Assembly (NCBI RefSeq): GCF_013385635.1
Contig: NZ_JACAPR010000033.1
Span: 1-43,549 of the forward strand
Direction of reading: 5' to 3'
Origin: Pseudomonas gingeri
GTDB taxonomy: Bacteria; Pseudomonadota; Gammaproteobacteria; Pseudomonadales; Pseudomonadaceae
DNA: 43,549 bases
Position 1 is the first letter of the stretch; every line of letters begins with the position of its first letter. Positions 27,257 to 39,415 of this stretch are shown one piece after another. The notes beneath the pieces were generated by a model that did not search any database, was not told the origin of the DNA, and saw only the letters and a list, made by a program, of their open reading frames with translations. Both the position numbers and the translations under genes were made by a program.

Positions 27257-27285
27257 AGTCTAAAGAGGATCTTGTCCCCAGTCAA
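27257..27285 (-). promoter_or_regulatory. str operon promoter
   Basis: On the minus strand -35 TTGACT (27280-27285), 17-bp spacer, -10 TAGACT (27257-27262), about 92 nt before rpsL. No convincing terminator lies between rpoC and this promoter, so read-through from rpoBC is also possible. Confidence 0.72.
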
Positions 27286-27382
27286 GACAAGGCCCCGGCC
27301 TCCCCTCCCCGTCCATCGCAACAAAAAATGTCGCGATAGTCGGGAAAAAGCTGCCAGGGCCCCGCTTTCACTGCGACAGAAC

Positions 27383-30300
27383 TCAGTTACCGCTCGAGTT
27401 CAGCGCTTCGGTCAGTGCAGCTTCCACTTCACTGGCGCTTACGCGCAACGGTTTGTCCAGTTCACGGCGGCGCTTGCGCTCGCTGTGGTAGGCCAGACCG
27501 GTACCAGCCGGGATCAGACGACCCACGACCACGTTTTCTTTCAGGCCGCGCAGGTAGTCGCGCTTGCCGGTAACGGCCGCCTCGGTCAGTACACGGGTGG
27601 TCTCTTGGAAAGAGGCCGCCGAGATGAACGATTCGGTCGACAACGACGCCTTGGTGATACCCAGCAACACGCGAGTGAACTTGGACACGAACTTGTCTTC
27701 GGTCGCCAGACGCTCGTTTTCCACCAGCACGTGAGTCAGCTCCATCTGGTCGCCCTTGATGAAGGTGGAATCGCCGGATTCAGCGATCTCAACTTTACGC
27801 AGCATCTGGCGCAGGATGGTCTCGATGTGCTTGTCGTTGATCTTCACGCCTTGCAGACGGTAAACGTCCTGGATCTCGTTGACGATGTACTTGGCCAGCG
27901 CACTCACACCCAGCAGACGCAGGATGTCGTGTGGATCGCTCGGACCGTCGGAGATGACTTCGCCGCGGTTCACTTGTTCGCCTTCGAAGACGTTCAGGTG
28001 ACGCCACTTCGGAATCAGCTCCTCGTACGGATCGCTACCGTCGTTCGGGGTAATGACCAGACGGCGCTTGCCCTTGGTCTCCTTACCGAACGCGATGGTG
28101 CCGCTGACTTCAGCCAGAATCGAGGCCTCTTTCGGACGACGGGCTTCGAACAAGTCGGCAACACGCGGCAGACCACCGGTGATGTCACGGGTCTTCGAAG
28201 TCTCTTGCGGAATACGCGCGATAACATCACCGATCGCGATTTTCGCACCATCCGCCACACCGACCAGGGCGTTGGCTGGCAGGAAGTACTGAGCGATTAC
28301 GTCAGTGCCTGGCAGCAACAGATCCTTGCCGTTGTCATCAACCATCTTCACCGCAGGACGAATATCCTTGCCGGCCGCAGGACGGTCTTTGGCGTCGAGC
28401 ACTTCAATGTTGGTCATACCGGTCAATTCGTCTGTCTGACGCTTGATCGTGATGCCTTCTTCCATGCCCACGTAGGTCACGGTACCTTTCATTTCGGTAA
28501 CGATCGGGTGAGTGTGCGGATCCCACTTGGCCACGATTGCGCCAGCGTCGACCTTGTCGCCTTCCTTGACCGAAATCACCGCACCGTACGGCAGCTTGTA
28601 ACGCTCACGCTCACGACCGTAGTCGTCAGCGATCGCCAGCTCACCGGAACGGGATACCGCAACCAGGTGACCGTCAACACGCTCAACGTGCTTCAGGTTA
28701 TGCAGGCGGACAGTACCGCCATTTTTCACCTGAACGCTGTCGGCTGCCGAGGTCCGGCTTGCCGCACCACCGATGTGGAACGTACGCATGGTCAGTTGGG
28801 TACCCGGCTCACCGATGGACTGGGCAGCGATAACGCCGACCGCTTCACCGATGTTCACCTGGTGACCACGAGCCAAGTCACGGCCGTAGCACTTGGCACA
28901 GATGCCATAACGGGTTTCGCAGCTGATTGGCGAGCGCACGATGACTTCGTCGATGCTGTTCAGCTCGATGAATTCAACCCACTTCTCGTCAACCAGGGTG
29001 CCAGCAGGAACGATGACGTCCTCGGTACCTGGCTTGAATACGTCACGAGCAATGACTCGACCCAGAACGCGCTCACCCAGTGGCTCTACGACGTCGCCGC
29101 CTTCGATGTGCGGCGTCATCAGCAAGCCGTGCTCGGTACCGCAGTCGATCTCGGTCACGACCAGGTCTTGTGCGACGTCTACCAGACGACGAGTCAGGTA
29201 ACCGGAGTTCGCGGTTTTCAACGCGGTATCCGCCAGACCCTTACGAGCACCGTGAGTCGAGATGAAGTACTGGAGTACGCTCAGACCTTCACGGAAGTTC
29301 GCGGTAATCGGCGTTTCGATGATGGAACCGTCCGGCTTGGCCATCAGGCCACGCATACCGGCGAGCTGACGGATCTGCGCGGCAGAACCCCGTGCGCCCG
29401 AGTCGGCCATCATGTACATCGAGTTGAAGGACTCCTGGTCGACTTCGACACCATGACGGTCGATGACTTTCTCTTTCGAGAGGTTGGCCATCATCGCCTT
29501 GGAAACTTCGTCGTTCGCCTTGGACCACAAGTCGATCACTTTGTTGTACTTCTCGCCCTGGGTTACCAGGCCGGAGGCGTACTGACTTTCGATCTCTTTC
29601 ACTTCGTCGGTGGCAGCACCGATGATGCGGGCCTTTTCATCCGGGATAACGAAGTCGTTAACACCGATGGAAACGCCGGAAATGGTCGAATAGGCAAAAC
29701 CGGTGTACATCAACTGGTCAGCGAAGATCACGGTCTCTTTCAGACCAACCACGCGGTAGCACTGGTTGATCAGCTTGGAGATCGCCTTCTTCTTCATCGG
29801 CAGGTTGACGACATCGTACGACAGGCCGGCCGGAACCACCTGGAACAGCAGCGCGCGACCGACAGTGGTGTCGACGATGCGAGTGTTCTTGACGCTGCCG
29901 CCATCACGGTCGTTCACGGTTTCGGTGATACGAACCTTGATCTTGGCGTGCAGGGCGGCTTCGCCGGCGCGGAATACGCGGTCGACTTCCTGCAGGTCCG
30001 CGAAGATACGACCTTCGCCCTTGGCGTTGATCGCCTCACGGGTCATGTAGTACAGACCCAATACAACGTCCTGCGACGGAACGATGATCGGCTCACCGTT
30101 GGCTGGCGACAGGATGTTGTTGGTCGACATCATCAACGCACGCGCTTCCAACTGGGCTTCCAGTGTCAGCGGTACGTGCACGGCCATTTGGTCGCCGTCG
30201 AAGTCGGCGTTGTACGCAGCACAGACCAGAGGGTGCAGCTGGATAGCCTTGCCTTCGATCAGTACCGGTTCAAACGCCTGGATACCCAGACGGTGAAGGG

Positions 30301-31582
30301 TCGGTGCACGGTTGAGCAGCACGGGGTGCTCGCGAATCACTTCGGCGAGAACGTCCCATACCTCTGGCAGCTCGCGCTCGACCATCTTCTTGGCAGCCTT
30401 GATGGTGGTCGCGAGACCACGCATTTCCAGCTTGCCGAAAATGAACGGCTTGAACAGTTCGAGGGCCATCTTCTTCGGCAGACCGCACTGGTGCAGACGC
30501 AGGGTCGGACCTACGGTAATTACCGAACGACCCGAGTAGTCAACACGCTTACCGAGCAAGTTCTGACGGAAACGACCCTGCTTACCCTTGATCATGTCAG
30601 CCAGGGATTTCAGAGGACGCTTGTTCGAACCGGTGATGGCGCGACCGCGACGACCGTTGTCCAGCAGGGCGTCCACGGCTTCCTGCAGCATGCGCTTTTC
30701 GTTGCGCACGATGATATCGGGAGCGGACAGGTCCAGCAGGCGCTTCAAACGGTTGTTACGGTTGATCACCCGACGATACAGATCGTTGAGGTCGGAAGTC
30801 GCGAAGCGGCCGCCGTCCAGCGGAACCAGTGGACGCAGGTCTGGCGGCAGAACCGGCAGAACGGTCAACACCATCCACTCAGGCAGGTTGCCGGAACCCT
30901 GGAAGGCTTCCATCAACTTCAGGCGCTTGGACAGCTTCTTGATCTTGGTTTCCGAGTTGGTTTGCGGAATTTCTTCGCGCAGACGGCCAATCTCGTGCTC
31001 CAGGTCGATCGCGTGCAGCAGCTCACGGACAGCCTCGGCACCCATGCGGGCGTCGAAATCGTCACCGAACTCTTCGAGGGCTTCGAAGTACTGCTCGTCG
31101 TTCAGCAGCTGGCCTTTTTCAAGGGTGGTCATGCCCGGATCGATAACGACATAGCTCTCGAAGTAGAGAACGCGTTCGATATCACGCAGGGTCATGTCCA
31201 TCAGCAGGCCGATACGGCTTGGCAGGGACTTCAGGAACCAGATGTGGGCAACCGGCGAAGCCAGTTCGATGTGCGCCATGCGCTCACGACGAACCTTGGC
31301 CAGCGCGACTTCAACGCCGCACTTCTCGCAGATCACACCACGGTGCTTCAAGCGCTTGTACTTACCGCACAGGCACTCGTAATCCTTTACCGGGCCAAAG
31401 ATCTTGGCGCAGAACAGGCCGTCACGCTCTGGTTTGAACGTACGGTAGTTGATGGTTTCCGGCTTTTTAACTTCACCGAACGACCACGAACGGATCATCT
31501 CAGGCGATGCCAATCCGATACGGATGGCGTCGAACTCTTCGACTTGACCCTGGTTTTTCAGCAAATTCAGTAGGTCTTTCAA
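27383..31582 (-). CDS. rpoC: RNA polymerase subunit beta'
   Basis: A 1399-residue catalytic subunit. The zinc ribbon is Cys70, Cys72, Cys85, Cys88; the active-site loop NADFDGDQMAVH holds the three Asp that bind magnesium; the second zinc cluster is around CGTEHGL and CETRYGICAKCYGRD. The start codon is TTG at 31582, preceded by AGGAGGAAA, giving MKDLLNLLKNQGQ. It follows rpoB after 64 nt that contain a stable hairpin. No frameshift or insertion is seen. Confidence 0.99.
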   Translation of the reverse strand: MKDLLNLLKNQGQVEEFDAIRIGLASPEMIRSWSFGEVKKPETINYRTFKPERDGLFCAKIFGPVKDYECLCGKYKRLKHRGVICEKCGVEVALAKVRRERMAHIELASPVAHIWFLKSLPSRIGLLMDMTLRDIERVLYFESYVVIDPGMTTLEKGQLLNDEQYFEALEEFGDDFDARMGAEAVRELLHAIDLEHEIGRLREEIPQTNSETKIKKLSKRLKLMEAFQGSGNLPEWMVLTVLPVLPPDLRPLVPLDGGRFATSDLNDLYRRVINRNNRLKRLLDLSAPDIIVRNEKRMLQEAVDALLDNGRRGRAITGSNKRPLKSLADMIKGKQGRFRQNLLGKRVDYSGRSVITVGPTLRLHQCGLPKKMALELFKPFIFGKLEMRGLATTIKAAKKMVERELPEVWDVLAEVIREHPVLLNRAPTLHRLGIQAFEPVLIEGKAIQLHPLVCAAYNADFDGDQMAVHVPLTLEAQLEARALMMSTNNILSPANGEPIIVPSQDVVLGLYYMTREAINAKGEGRIFADLQEVDRVFRAGEAALHAKIKVRITETVNDRDGGSVKNTRIVDTTVGRALLFQVVPAGLSYDVVNLPMKKKAISKLINQCYRVVGLKETVIFADQLMYTGFAYSTISGVSIGVNDFVIPDEKARIIGAATDEVKEIESQYASGLVTQGEKYNKVIDLWSKANDEVSKAMMANLSKEKVIDRHGVEVDQESFNSMYMMADSGARGSAAQIRQLAGMRGLMAKPDGSIIETPITANFREGLSVLQYFISTHGARKGLADTALKTANSGYLTRRLVDVAQDLVVTEIDCGTEHGLLMTPHIEGGDVVEPLGERVLGRVIARDVFKPGTEDVIVPAGTLVDEKWVEFIELNSIDEVIVRSPISCETRYGICAKCYGRDLARGHQVNIGEAVGVIAAQSIGEPGTQLTMRTFHIGGAASRTSAADSVQVKNGGTVRLHNLKHVERVDGHLVAVSRSGELAIADDYGRERERYKLPYGAVISVKEGDKVDAGAIVAKWDPHTHPIVTEMKGTVTYVGMEEGITIKRQTDELTGMTNIEVLDAKDRPAAGKDIRPAVKMVDDNGKDLLLPGTDVIAQYFLPANALVGVADGAKIAIGDVIARIPQETSKTRDITGGLPRVADLFEARRPKEASILAEVSGTIAFGKETKGKRRLVITPNDGSDPYEELIPKWRHLNVFEGEQVNRGEVISDGPSDPHDILRLLGVSALAKYIVNEIQDVYRLQGVKINDKHIETILRQMLRKVEIAESGDSTFIKGDQMELTHVLVENERLATEDKFVSKFTRVLLGITKASLSTESFISAASFQETTRVLTEAAVTGKRDYLRGLKENVVVGRLIPAGTGLAYHSERKRRRELDKPLRVSASEVEAALTEALNSSGN

Positions 31583-31604
31583 GGCCTTTCCTCCTGGCGG
31601 AGCA

Positions 31605-31631
31605 GAGAGCGGGCAGTCCTGCCCCGCTCTC
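31605..31631 (-). other. Intercistronic hairpin between rpoB and rpoC
   Basis: GAGAGCGGG pairs with CCCGCTCTC, with an inner CAG/CTG extension and one bulge. There is no T tract, so it is not a terminator. It ends 22 nt before the rpoC start, and may be a processing or stability element. Confidence 0.4.
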
Positions 31632-31646
31632 GATTCGCGTCACGTG

Positions 31647-35720
<4,074 letters not shown>

Positions 35721-35863
35721 CAGCGTTCCCCAGCTTGGTCACCTGCTTGTTTGGCCTCTCCCGACGGGAGCAGCCAGAAAATCGTGCAAACCCCTTGGTC
35801 TGCGCCACCGCATCGGGTGGTTGAAGCACGTTAGAGGCGCCGACCGAGTCGACCGCCAATAAC

Positions 35864-35894
35864 GGAAAAAGGCCGGTGGCAAGAGCCACCAGCC
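35864..35894 (-). terminator. Attenuator-like hairpin between rplL and rpoB
   Basis: On the minus strand GGCTGGTGGC pairs with GCCACCGGCC (10 bp, one T-G wobble, 4-nt loop) and is followed by TTTTT. In E. coli a partial terminator in the same spacer lowers rpoBC expression relative to rplJL; the same job is inferred here. Confidence 0.65.
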
Positions 35895-35940
35895 ATCAGC
35901 CTGTCGCTTAACGCTCGGGCTGGAGACGCACAGTCGAAAG

Positions 35941-36306
35941 TTACTTAACTTCGACTTCAGCGCCTGCTTCTTTCAACGTAGCAGCAGCTTTGTCAGCGGC
36001 GTCTTTGGCAACGGCTTCCAGGATAACCTGAGGAGCGGTGTCAACCTTCTCCTTGGCTTCTTTCAGGCCCAGGCCGGTCAGTTCACGTACAGCCTTGATG
36101 ACGTTGACTTTCTTCTCGCCAGCGGCCTTCAGGATAACGTTGAACTCGGTTTGCTCTTCAACAACAGCGGCAGCAGCAGCTGGGCCAGCCGAAGCGGCGG
36201 CAGCGGTCACACCGAAGGTTTCTTCCATTGCTTTGATCAGCTCAACAACTTCCAGAACGGTTTTCTGGCCGATTGCTTCGATGATTTGTTCGTTAGTCAG
36301 AGACAT
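35941..36306 (-). CDS. rplL: 50S ribosomal protein L7/L12
   Basis: A 121-residue stalk protein, present as dimers that recruit translation factors. N-terminal dimer domain (about 1-35), Ala-rich hinge (AAAASAGPAAAAA, 35-47) and C-terminal factor-binding domain with KAAGEKKVNVIKAVRELTGLGLKEAK. Follows rplJ after 79 nt. The hinge is typical in length. Confidence 0.99.
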   Translation of the reverse strand: MSLTNEQIIEAIGQKTVLEVVELIKAMEETFGVTAAAASAGPAAAAAVVEEQTEFNVILKAAGEKKVNVIKAVRELTGLGLKEAKEKVDTAPQVILEAVAKDAADKAAATLKEAGAEVEVK

Positions 36307-36385
36307 GACTCAATTCCTGAATTGGGGGATAGCCTGTACGGCCATCGAAATAAACAAAAATACGCGAGAAAGGAAACGCTCAGCC

Positions 36386-36886
36386 TCAGGCTGCGGCAGC
36401 TTCTTTCTGGTCGCGGATTGCCGCCAGAGTACGAGCCAGTTTGCTGGTAGCGCCTTGAATCACGCTCATCAGCTGGGAAATGGCTTCGTCACGGGTTGGC
36501 AGGCTTGCCAGCACGTCGATCTGGTTCGCTGCGAGGAACTTGCCCTCGAACGCAGCTGCCTTGATCTCGAACTTGTTCTGACCCTTGGCGAACTCTTTGA
36601 AAATACGGGCAGCAGCGCCCGGATGTTCCTTGGAGAACGCAATCAGGGTAGGGCCGGTGAACACGTCGTTGAGAACACTGTATTCAGTGTCAGCAACAGC
36701 GCGCTTGAGCAGGGTGTTACGTACGACACGCACGTATACGCCAGCTTCACGAGCCTCTTTACGGAGTCCGGTCATTGCGCCTACTGTTACGCCACGGGCA
36801 TCAGCCACGACAGCGGACAGAGCGACTTTGGCAGCCTCGTTGACTTCAGCGACGATGGCCTTCTTGTCTTCGAGATTAATTGCCAC
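36386..36886 (-). CDS. rplJ: 50S ribosomal protein L10
   Basis: A 166-residue base of the ribosomal stalk that binds L7/L12 dimers through its C-terminal helix (SVIQGATSKLARTLAAIRDQKEAAAA region). The start codon is GTG at 36886, preceded by CAGGAG with good spacing; the encoded start MAINLEDKKAIVAEVNEAAK matches the family. L10 with L12 represses its own message in E. coli; a 198-nt leader with a long-range stem precedes the gene. Confidence 0.98.
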   Translation of the reverse strand: MAINLEDKKAIVAEVNEAAKVALSAVVADARGVTVGAMTGLRKEAREAGVYVRVVRNTLLKRAVADTEYSVLNDVFTGPTLIAFSKEHPGAAARIFKEFAKGQNKFEIKAAAFEGKFLAANQIDVLASLPTRDEAISQLMSVIQGATSKLARTLAAIRDQKEAAAA

Positions 36887-36899
36887 GGGTTCAACTCCT

Positions 36900-37020
36900 G
36901 CTTGTTACCGTTTCATCTGGCCGAAGCCGGATGTCGTTTTGGTGTCTGATTCGGTAAGGAACCGGGAGCACCATCTGCGTAGGCTTGTGGTTTAAGACTT
37001 GCGTCGCCTACGGTCTTGGA
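36900..37020 (-). promoter_or_regulatory. L10-type leader upstream of rplJ
   Basis: In the rplA-rplJ spacer CGTAGGC (minus-strand message, plus positions 37006-37012) can pair with GCCTACG (36978-36984), and AAGAC with GTCTT nearby. The location immediately before rplJ is that of the known L10 leader, where the L10-L12 complex binds. I see no clear sigma-70 promoter in the spacer. Confidence 0.45.
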
Positions 37021-37084
37021 TAGCCCCCGCCAGGCAGGGACCCCAATTTTTCAATGGATGCAATCGCTTGCACCCACCTTTGTC

Positions 37085-37780
37085 TTACGCGTCCAGCGAG
37101 CTCTGGTCGATGACCAGACCTGGGCCCATGGTGGTGCTCAGGGTAACGCGCTTGACGTAGATACCTTTCGAAGAAGCTGGCTTGATACGCTTCAGGTCGG
37201 CGATCAGGGCTTCAACGTTTTCCTTCAGCTTGACGGCGTCGAAACCGACCTTGCCAACGGAAGTGTGGATAATGCCGTTTTTGTCGGTGCGATAACGAAC
37301 CTGACCAGCCTTGGCGTTCTTGACCGCGGTAGCTACGTCTGGGGTCACGGTGCCGACTTTAGGGTTAGGCATCAGGCCACGTGGACCGAGGATCTGACCC
37401 AGTTGACCTACGACACGCATTGCGTCCGGGGAAGCAATGACCACGTCATAGTTCAGGTCGCCGCCTTTCATTTCGGCAGCCAGGTCGTCCATGCCAACGC
37501 GATCGGCGCCGGCAGCCAGAGCAGCTTCAGCAGCTGGACCCTGGGTGAACACGGCAACACGAACGGTCTTGCCAGTGCCGTGTGGCAGCACGGTAGCGCT
37601 ACGTACGACCTGGTCGGATTTACGTGGGTCAACGCCCAGGTTTACAGCAACGTCAACGGACTCGCTGAACTTGACAGTCGACAGCTCGGTCAGCAGAGCG
37701 GCGGCGTCTACAAAGTTGTAGGCCTTGCCTGCTTCGATTTTGCCGGCGATAGCCTTTTGGCGCTTGGTCAGCTTAGCCAT
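37085..37780 (-). CDS. rplA: 50S ribosomal protein L1
   Basis: A 231-residue protein of the mobile L1 stalk that moves E-site tRNA. MAKLTKRQKAIAGKIEAGKAY, ASPDAMRVVGQLGQILGPRGLMPNPKVGTVTPDV and TSVGKVGFDAVKLKENVEALI are conserved. Its ATG shares one base with the rplK stop (TAATG), so it is translationally coupled to rplK. In E. coli L1 represses the rplKA message. Confidence 0.99.
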   Translation of the reverse strand: MAKLTKRQKAIAGKIEAGKAYNFVDAAALLTELSTVKFSESVDVAVNLGVDPRKSDQVVRSATVLPHGTGKTVRVAVFTQGPAAEAALAAGADRVGMDDLAAEMKGGDLNYDVVIASPDAMRVVGQLGQILGPRGLMPNPKVGTVTPDVATAVKNAKAGQVRYRTDKNGIIHTSVGKVGFDAVKLKENVEALIADLKRIKPASSKGIYVKRVTLSTTMGPGLVIDQSSLDA

Positions 37781-38211
37781 TACACACCCTCCACGTTAAG
37801 GCCCATGCTACGAGCAGAACCGGCGATGGTACGCACGGCTGCATCCATATCAGCTGCAGTCAGATCCGCGTTTTTGGTTTTCGCGATTTCTTCCAGCTGA
37901 GCACGGGTCACGGTGCCAACCTTAACGGTGTTAGGACGAGCAGAACCACTGGTCAGGCCAGCAGCTTTCTTCAACAAAACCGAAGCCGGGGTCGACTTGG
38001 TTTCGAAGGTGAAGCTACGGTCGCTGTAGACAGTGATGATCACTGGAGTCGGCAGACCTGGCTCAAGACCCTGGGTACGGGCGTTGAAGGCCTTGCAGAA
38101 TTCCATGATGTTCACGCCGTGCTGACCCAGAGCTGGACCGACGGGTGGGCTAGGGTTGGCCTGGGCGGCCTTCACTTGCAGCTTGATGTAAGCGGTAATC
38201 TTCTTGGCCAT
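37780..38211 (-). CDS. rplK: 50S ribosomal protein L11
   Basis: A 143-residue protein of the GTPase-associated centre and a sensor element for RelA. MAKKITAYIKLQVKAAQANPSPPVGPALGQHGVNIMEFCKAFN start at 38211 is chosen over a 4-residue extension. The proline-rich thiostrepton-region turn is intact. Preceded by a 117-nt spacer containing the nusG terminator. Confidence 0.98.
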   Translation of the reverse strand: MAKKITAYIKLQVKAAQANPSPPVGPALGQHGVNIMEFCKAFNARTQGLEPGLPTPVIITVYSDRSFTFETKSTPASVLLKKAAGLTSGSARPNTVKVGTVTRAQLEEIAKTKNADLTAADMDAAVRTIAGSARSMGLNVEGV

Positions 38212-38284
38212 GAGGCACTCCAATTACGGGTTCGAACGCCTCGAAAGGCTCCCCGGTTACTTGCGCGTTTATCCCAGTGACGAC

Positions 38285-38313
38285 AAAACCCCACAGCCTA
38301 GGGCTGTGGGGTT
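38285..38313 (-). terminator. nusG intrinsic terminator
   Basis: AACCCCACAGCC pairs with GGCTGTGGGGTT (12 bp, 3-nt loop), followed on the minus strand by TTTTGTCG. It starts 15 bp after the nusG stop and closes the tRNA-tufB-secE-nusG unit. Confidence 0.88.
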
Positions 38314-38328
38314 GGGATGCTTGCTCAG

Positions 38329-38862
38329 CTAGACCTTCTCGACCTGACTGAACTCCAACTCTACCGGAGTAGAGCGACCGAAAATGAGCACCGCGACCTG
38401 GATCCGGCTCTTCTCGTAGTTAACTTCTTCGACCGTGCCGTTGAAATCCGCGAACGGACCGTCGGTAACACGTACCACTTCACCCGGCTCGAACAACGTC
38501 TTCGGTTTCGGCTTGTCGCTACCATCAGCGACGCGACGCAGAATGGCCTCGGCCTCTTTGTCGGTGATTGGCGCAGGCTTGTCGGCGGTACCGCCAATAA
38601 AGCCCATCACCCGAGGAGTATCCTTGACCAAGTGCCAAGTACCCTCGTTCATATCCATCTGTACCAGCACGTAACCAGGGAAGAACTTGCGTTCGCTTTT
38701 GCGTTTCTGGCCATTACGCATTTCCACTACTTCTTCAGTAGGGACCAGAATTTCGCCGAAGCCATCTTCCATGCCTGCCAGCTTTACTCGCTCGATCAAC
38801 GAGCGCATGACATGCTTCTCGTAACCCGAGTAAGCATGCACAACGTACCAACGCTTAGCCAC
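38329..38862 (-). CDS. nusG: Transcription termination/antitermination factor NusG
   Basis: A 177-residue factor that rides on RNA polymerase, suppresses pausing and links it to Rho or to S10 on the ribosome. NGN domain (1 to about 115: MAKRWYVVHAYSGYEKHVMRSL, FPGYVLVQMDMNEGTWHLVK) and C-terminal KOW domain (about 123-177: FEPGEVVRVTDGPFADFNGTVEEV). It starts 9 nt after secE. Confidence 0.99.
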   Translation of the reverse strand: MAKRWYVVHAYSGYEKHVMRSLIERVKLAGMEDGFGEILVPTEEVVEMRNGQKRKSERKFFPGYVLVQMDMNEGTWHLVKDTPRVMGFIGGTADKPAPITDKEAEAILRRVADGSDKPKPKTLFEPGEVVRVTDGPFADFNGTVEEVNYEKSRIQVAVLIFGRSTPVELEFSQVEKV

Positions 38863-38871
38863 GGGACACCC

Positions 38872-39240
38872 TTAGCCAACAATCAAGGAAACAAGCCAGC
38901 CGAGCAGGGAATCAAGCCCCCACAACAGCAACGCCATAACCAGCACCACAGCCACGACAATCAATGTGGTCTGCGTGGTTTCTTGGCGAGTCGGCCATAC
39001 GACTTTACGGATTTCGGTGCGAGCTTCCTTGGCCAGTACAAAGAACGACTTGCCTTTGGCGGTCTGCAGGCCTACAAAGGCAGCTACAGCAGCAATGACA
39101 AGCAGCGCAAGTACACGGTACAGGATCGGCGAACCAGCGTAATACTGGTTGCCAACAACACCAATCACCACCAGAGCGACTACTACGAGCCACTTGAGAA
39201 GATCGAAGCGAGAGCCTTGGGCTTCAGTGTTGGAGGTCAT
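38872..39240 (-). CDS. secE: Protein translocase subunit SecE
   Basis: A 122-residue inner-membrane protein with three predicted helices (LLKWLVVVALVVIGVVGN; LYRVLALLVIAAVAAFVGL; TLIVVAVVLVMALLLWGLDSL), as in gamma-proteobacterial SecE. The conserved amphipathic segment EARTEIRKVVWPTRQET clamps SecY. It is encoded between tRNA-Trp and nusG. Confidence 0.98.
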   Translation of the reverse strand: MTSNTEAQGSRFDLLKWLVVVALVVIGVVGNQYYAGSPILYRVLALLVIAAVAAFVGLQTAKGKSFFVLAKEARTEIRKVVWPTRQETTQTTLIVVAVVLVMALLLWGLDSLLGWLVSLIVG

Positions 39241-39285
39241 CTAAGAGGATCCTGTGAAAAGAAAGCCAGACACACCGAGTGAATC

Positions 39286-39361
39286 TGGCAGGTCAGGAGG
39301 GAATCGAACCCCCAACCTACGGTTTTGGAGACCGTCGCTCTGCCAATTGAGCTACTGACCT
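39286..39361 (-). tRNA. tRNA-Trp (anticodon CCA)
   Basis: 76 nt including an encoded 3' CCA. Acceptor stem AGGTCAG/CTGACCT, D-arm AGCTCAATTGGCAGAGC, anticodon loop CTCCAAA and T-arm with GGTTCGATTCC are complete. It lies between tufB and secE, so it must be cut from an mRNA. Confidence 0.98.
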
Positions 39362-39371
39362 AAAACTTGAA

Positions 39372-39397
39372 TCAGGCCGACCATTATGTCGGCCTGA
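39372..39397 (-). terminator. Hairpin between tufB and tRNA-Trp
   Basis: TCAGGCCGAC pairs with GTCGGCCTGA (10 bp, 6-nt loop), followed on the minus strand by TTCAAGTTTT. The interrupted T run suggests partial termination, which would lower secE-nusG relative to tufB, or a processing signal ahead of the tRNA. Confidence 0.6.
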
Positions 39398-39415
39398 GAG
39401 AGGTATTTCAACTAC

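Noticed and set aside
27315..27337. Hairpin downstream of rpoC (ATCGCGAC/GTTGCGAT on the message) as the rpoC terminator.
   Set aside because: Its run of T is in the loop and no T tract follows the stem, so it does not fit an intrinsic terminator. I could not identify a convincing rpoC terminator.
38212..38284. Short GCCT/AGGC stem in the rplK leader as an L1 repressor site, and a search for an rplK promoter.
   Set aside because: The stem has only 4 bp and I could not match it to the L1 rRNA site; no paired -35/-10 boxes are evident. Left unannotated though L1 control is plausible by analogy.
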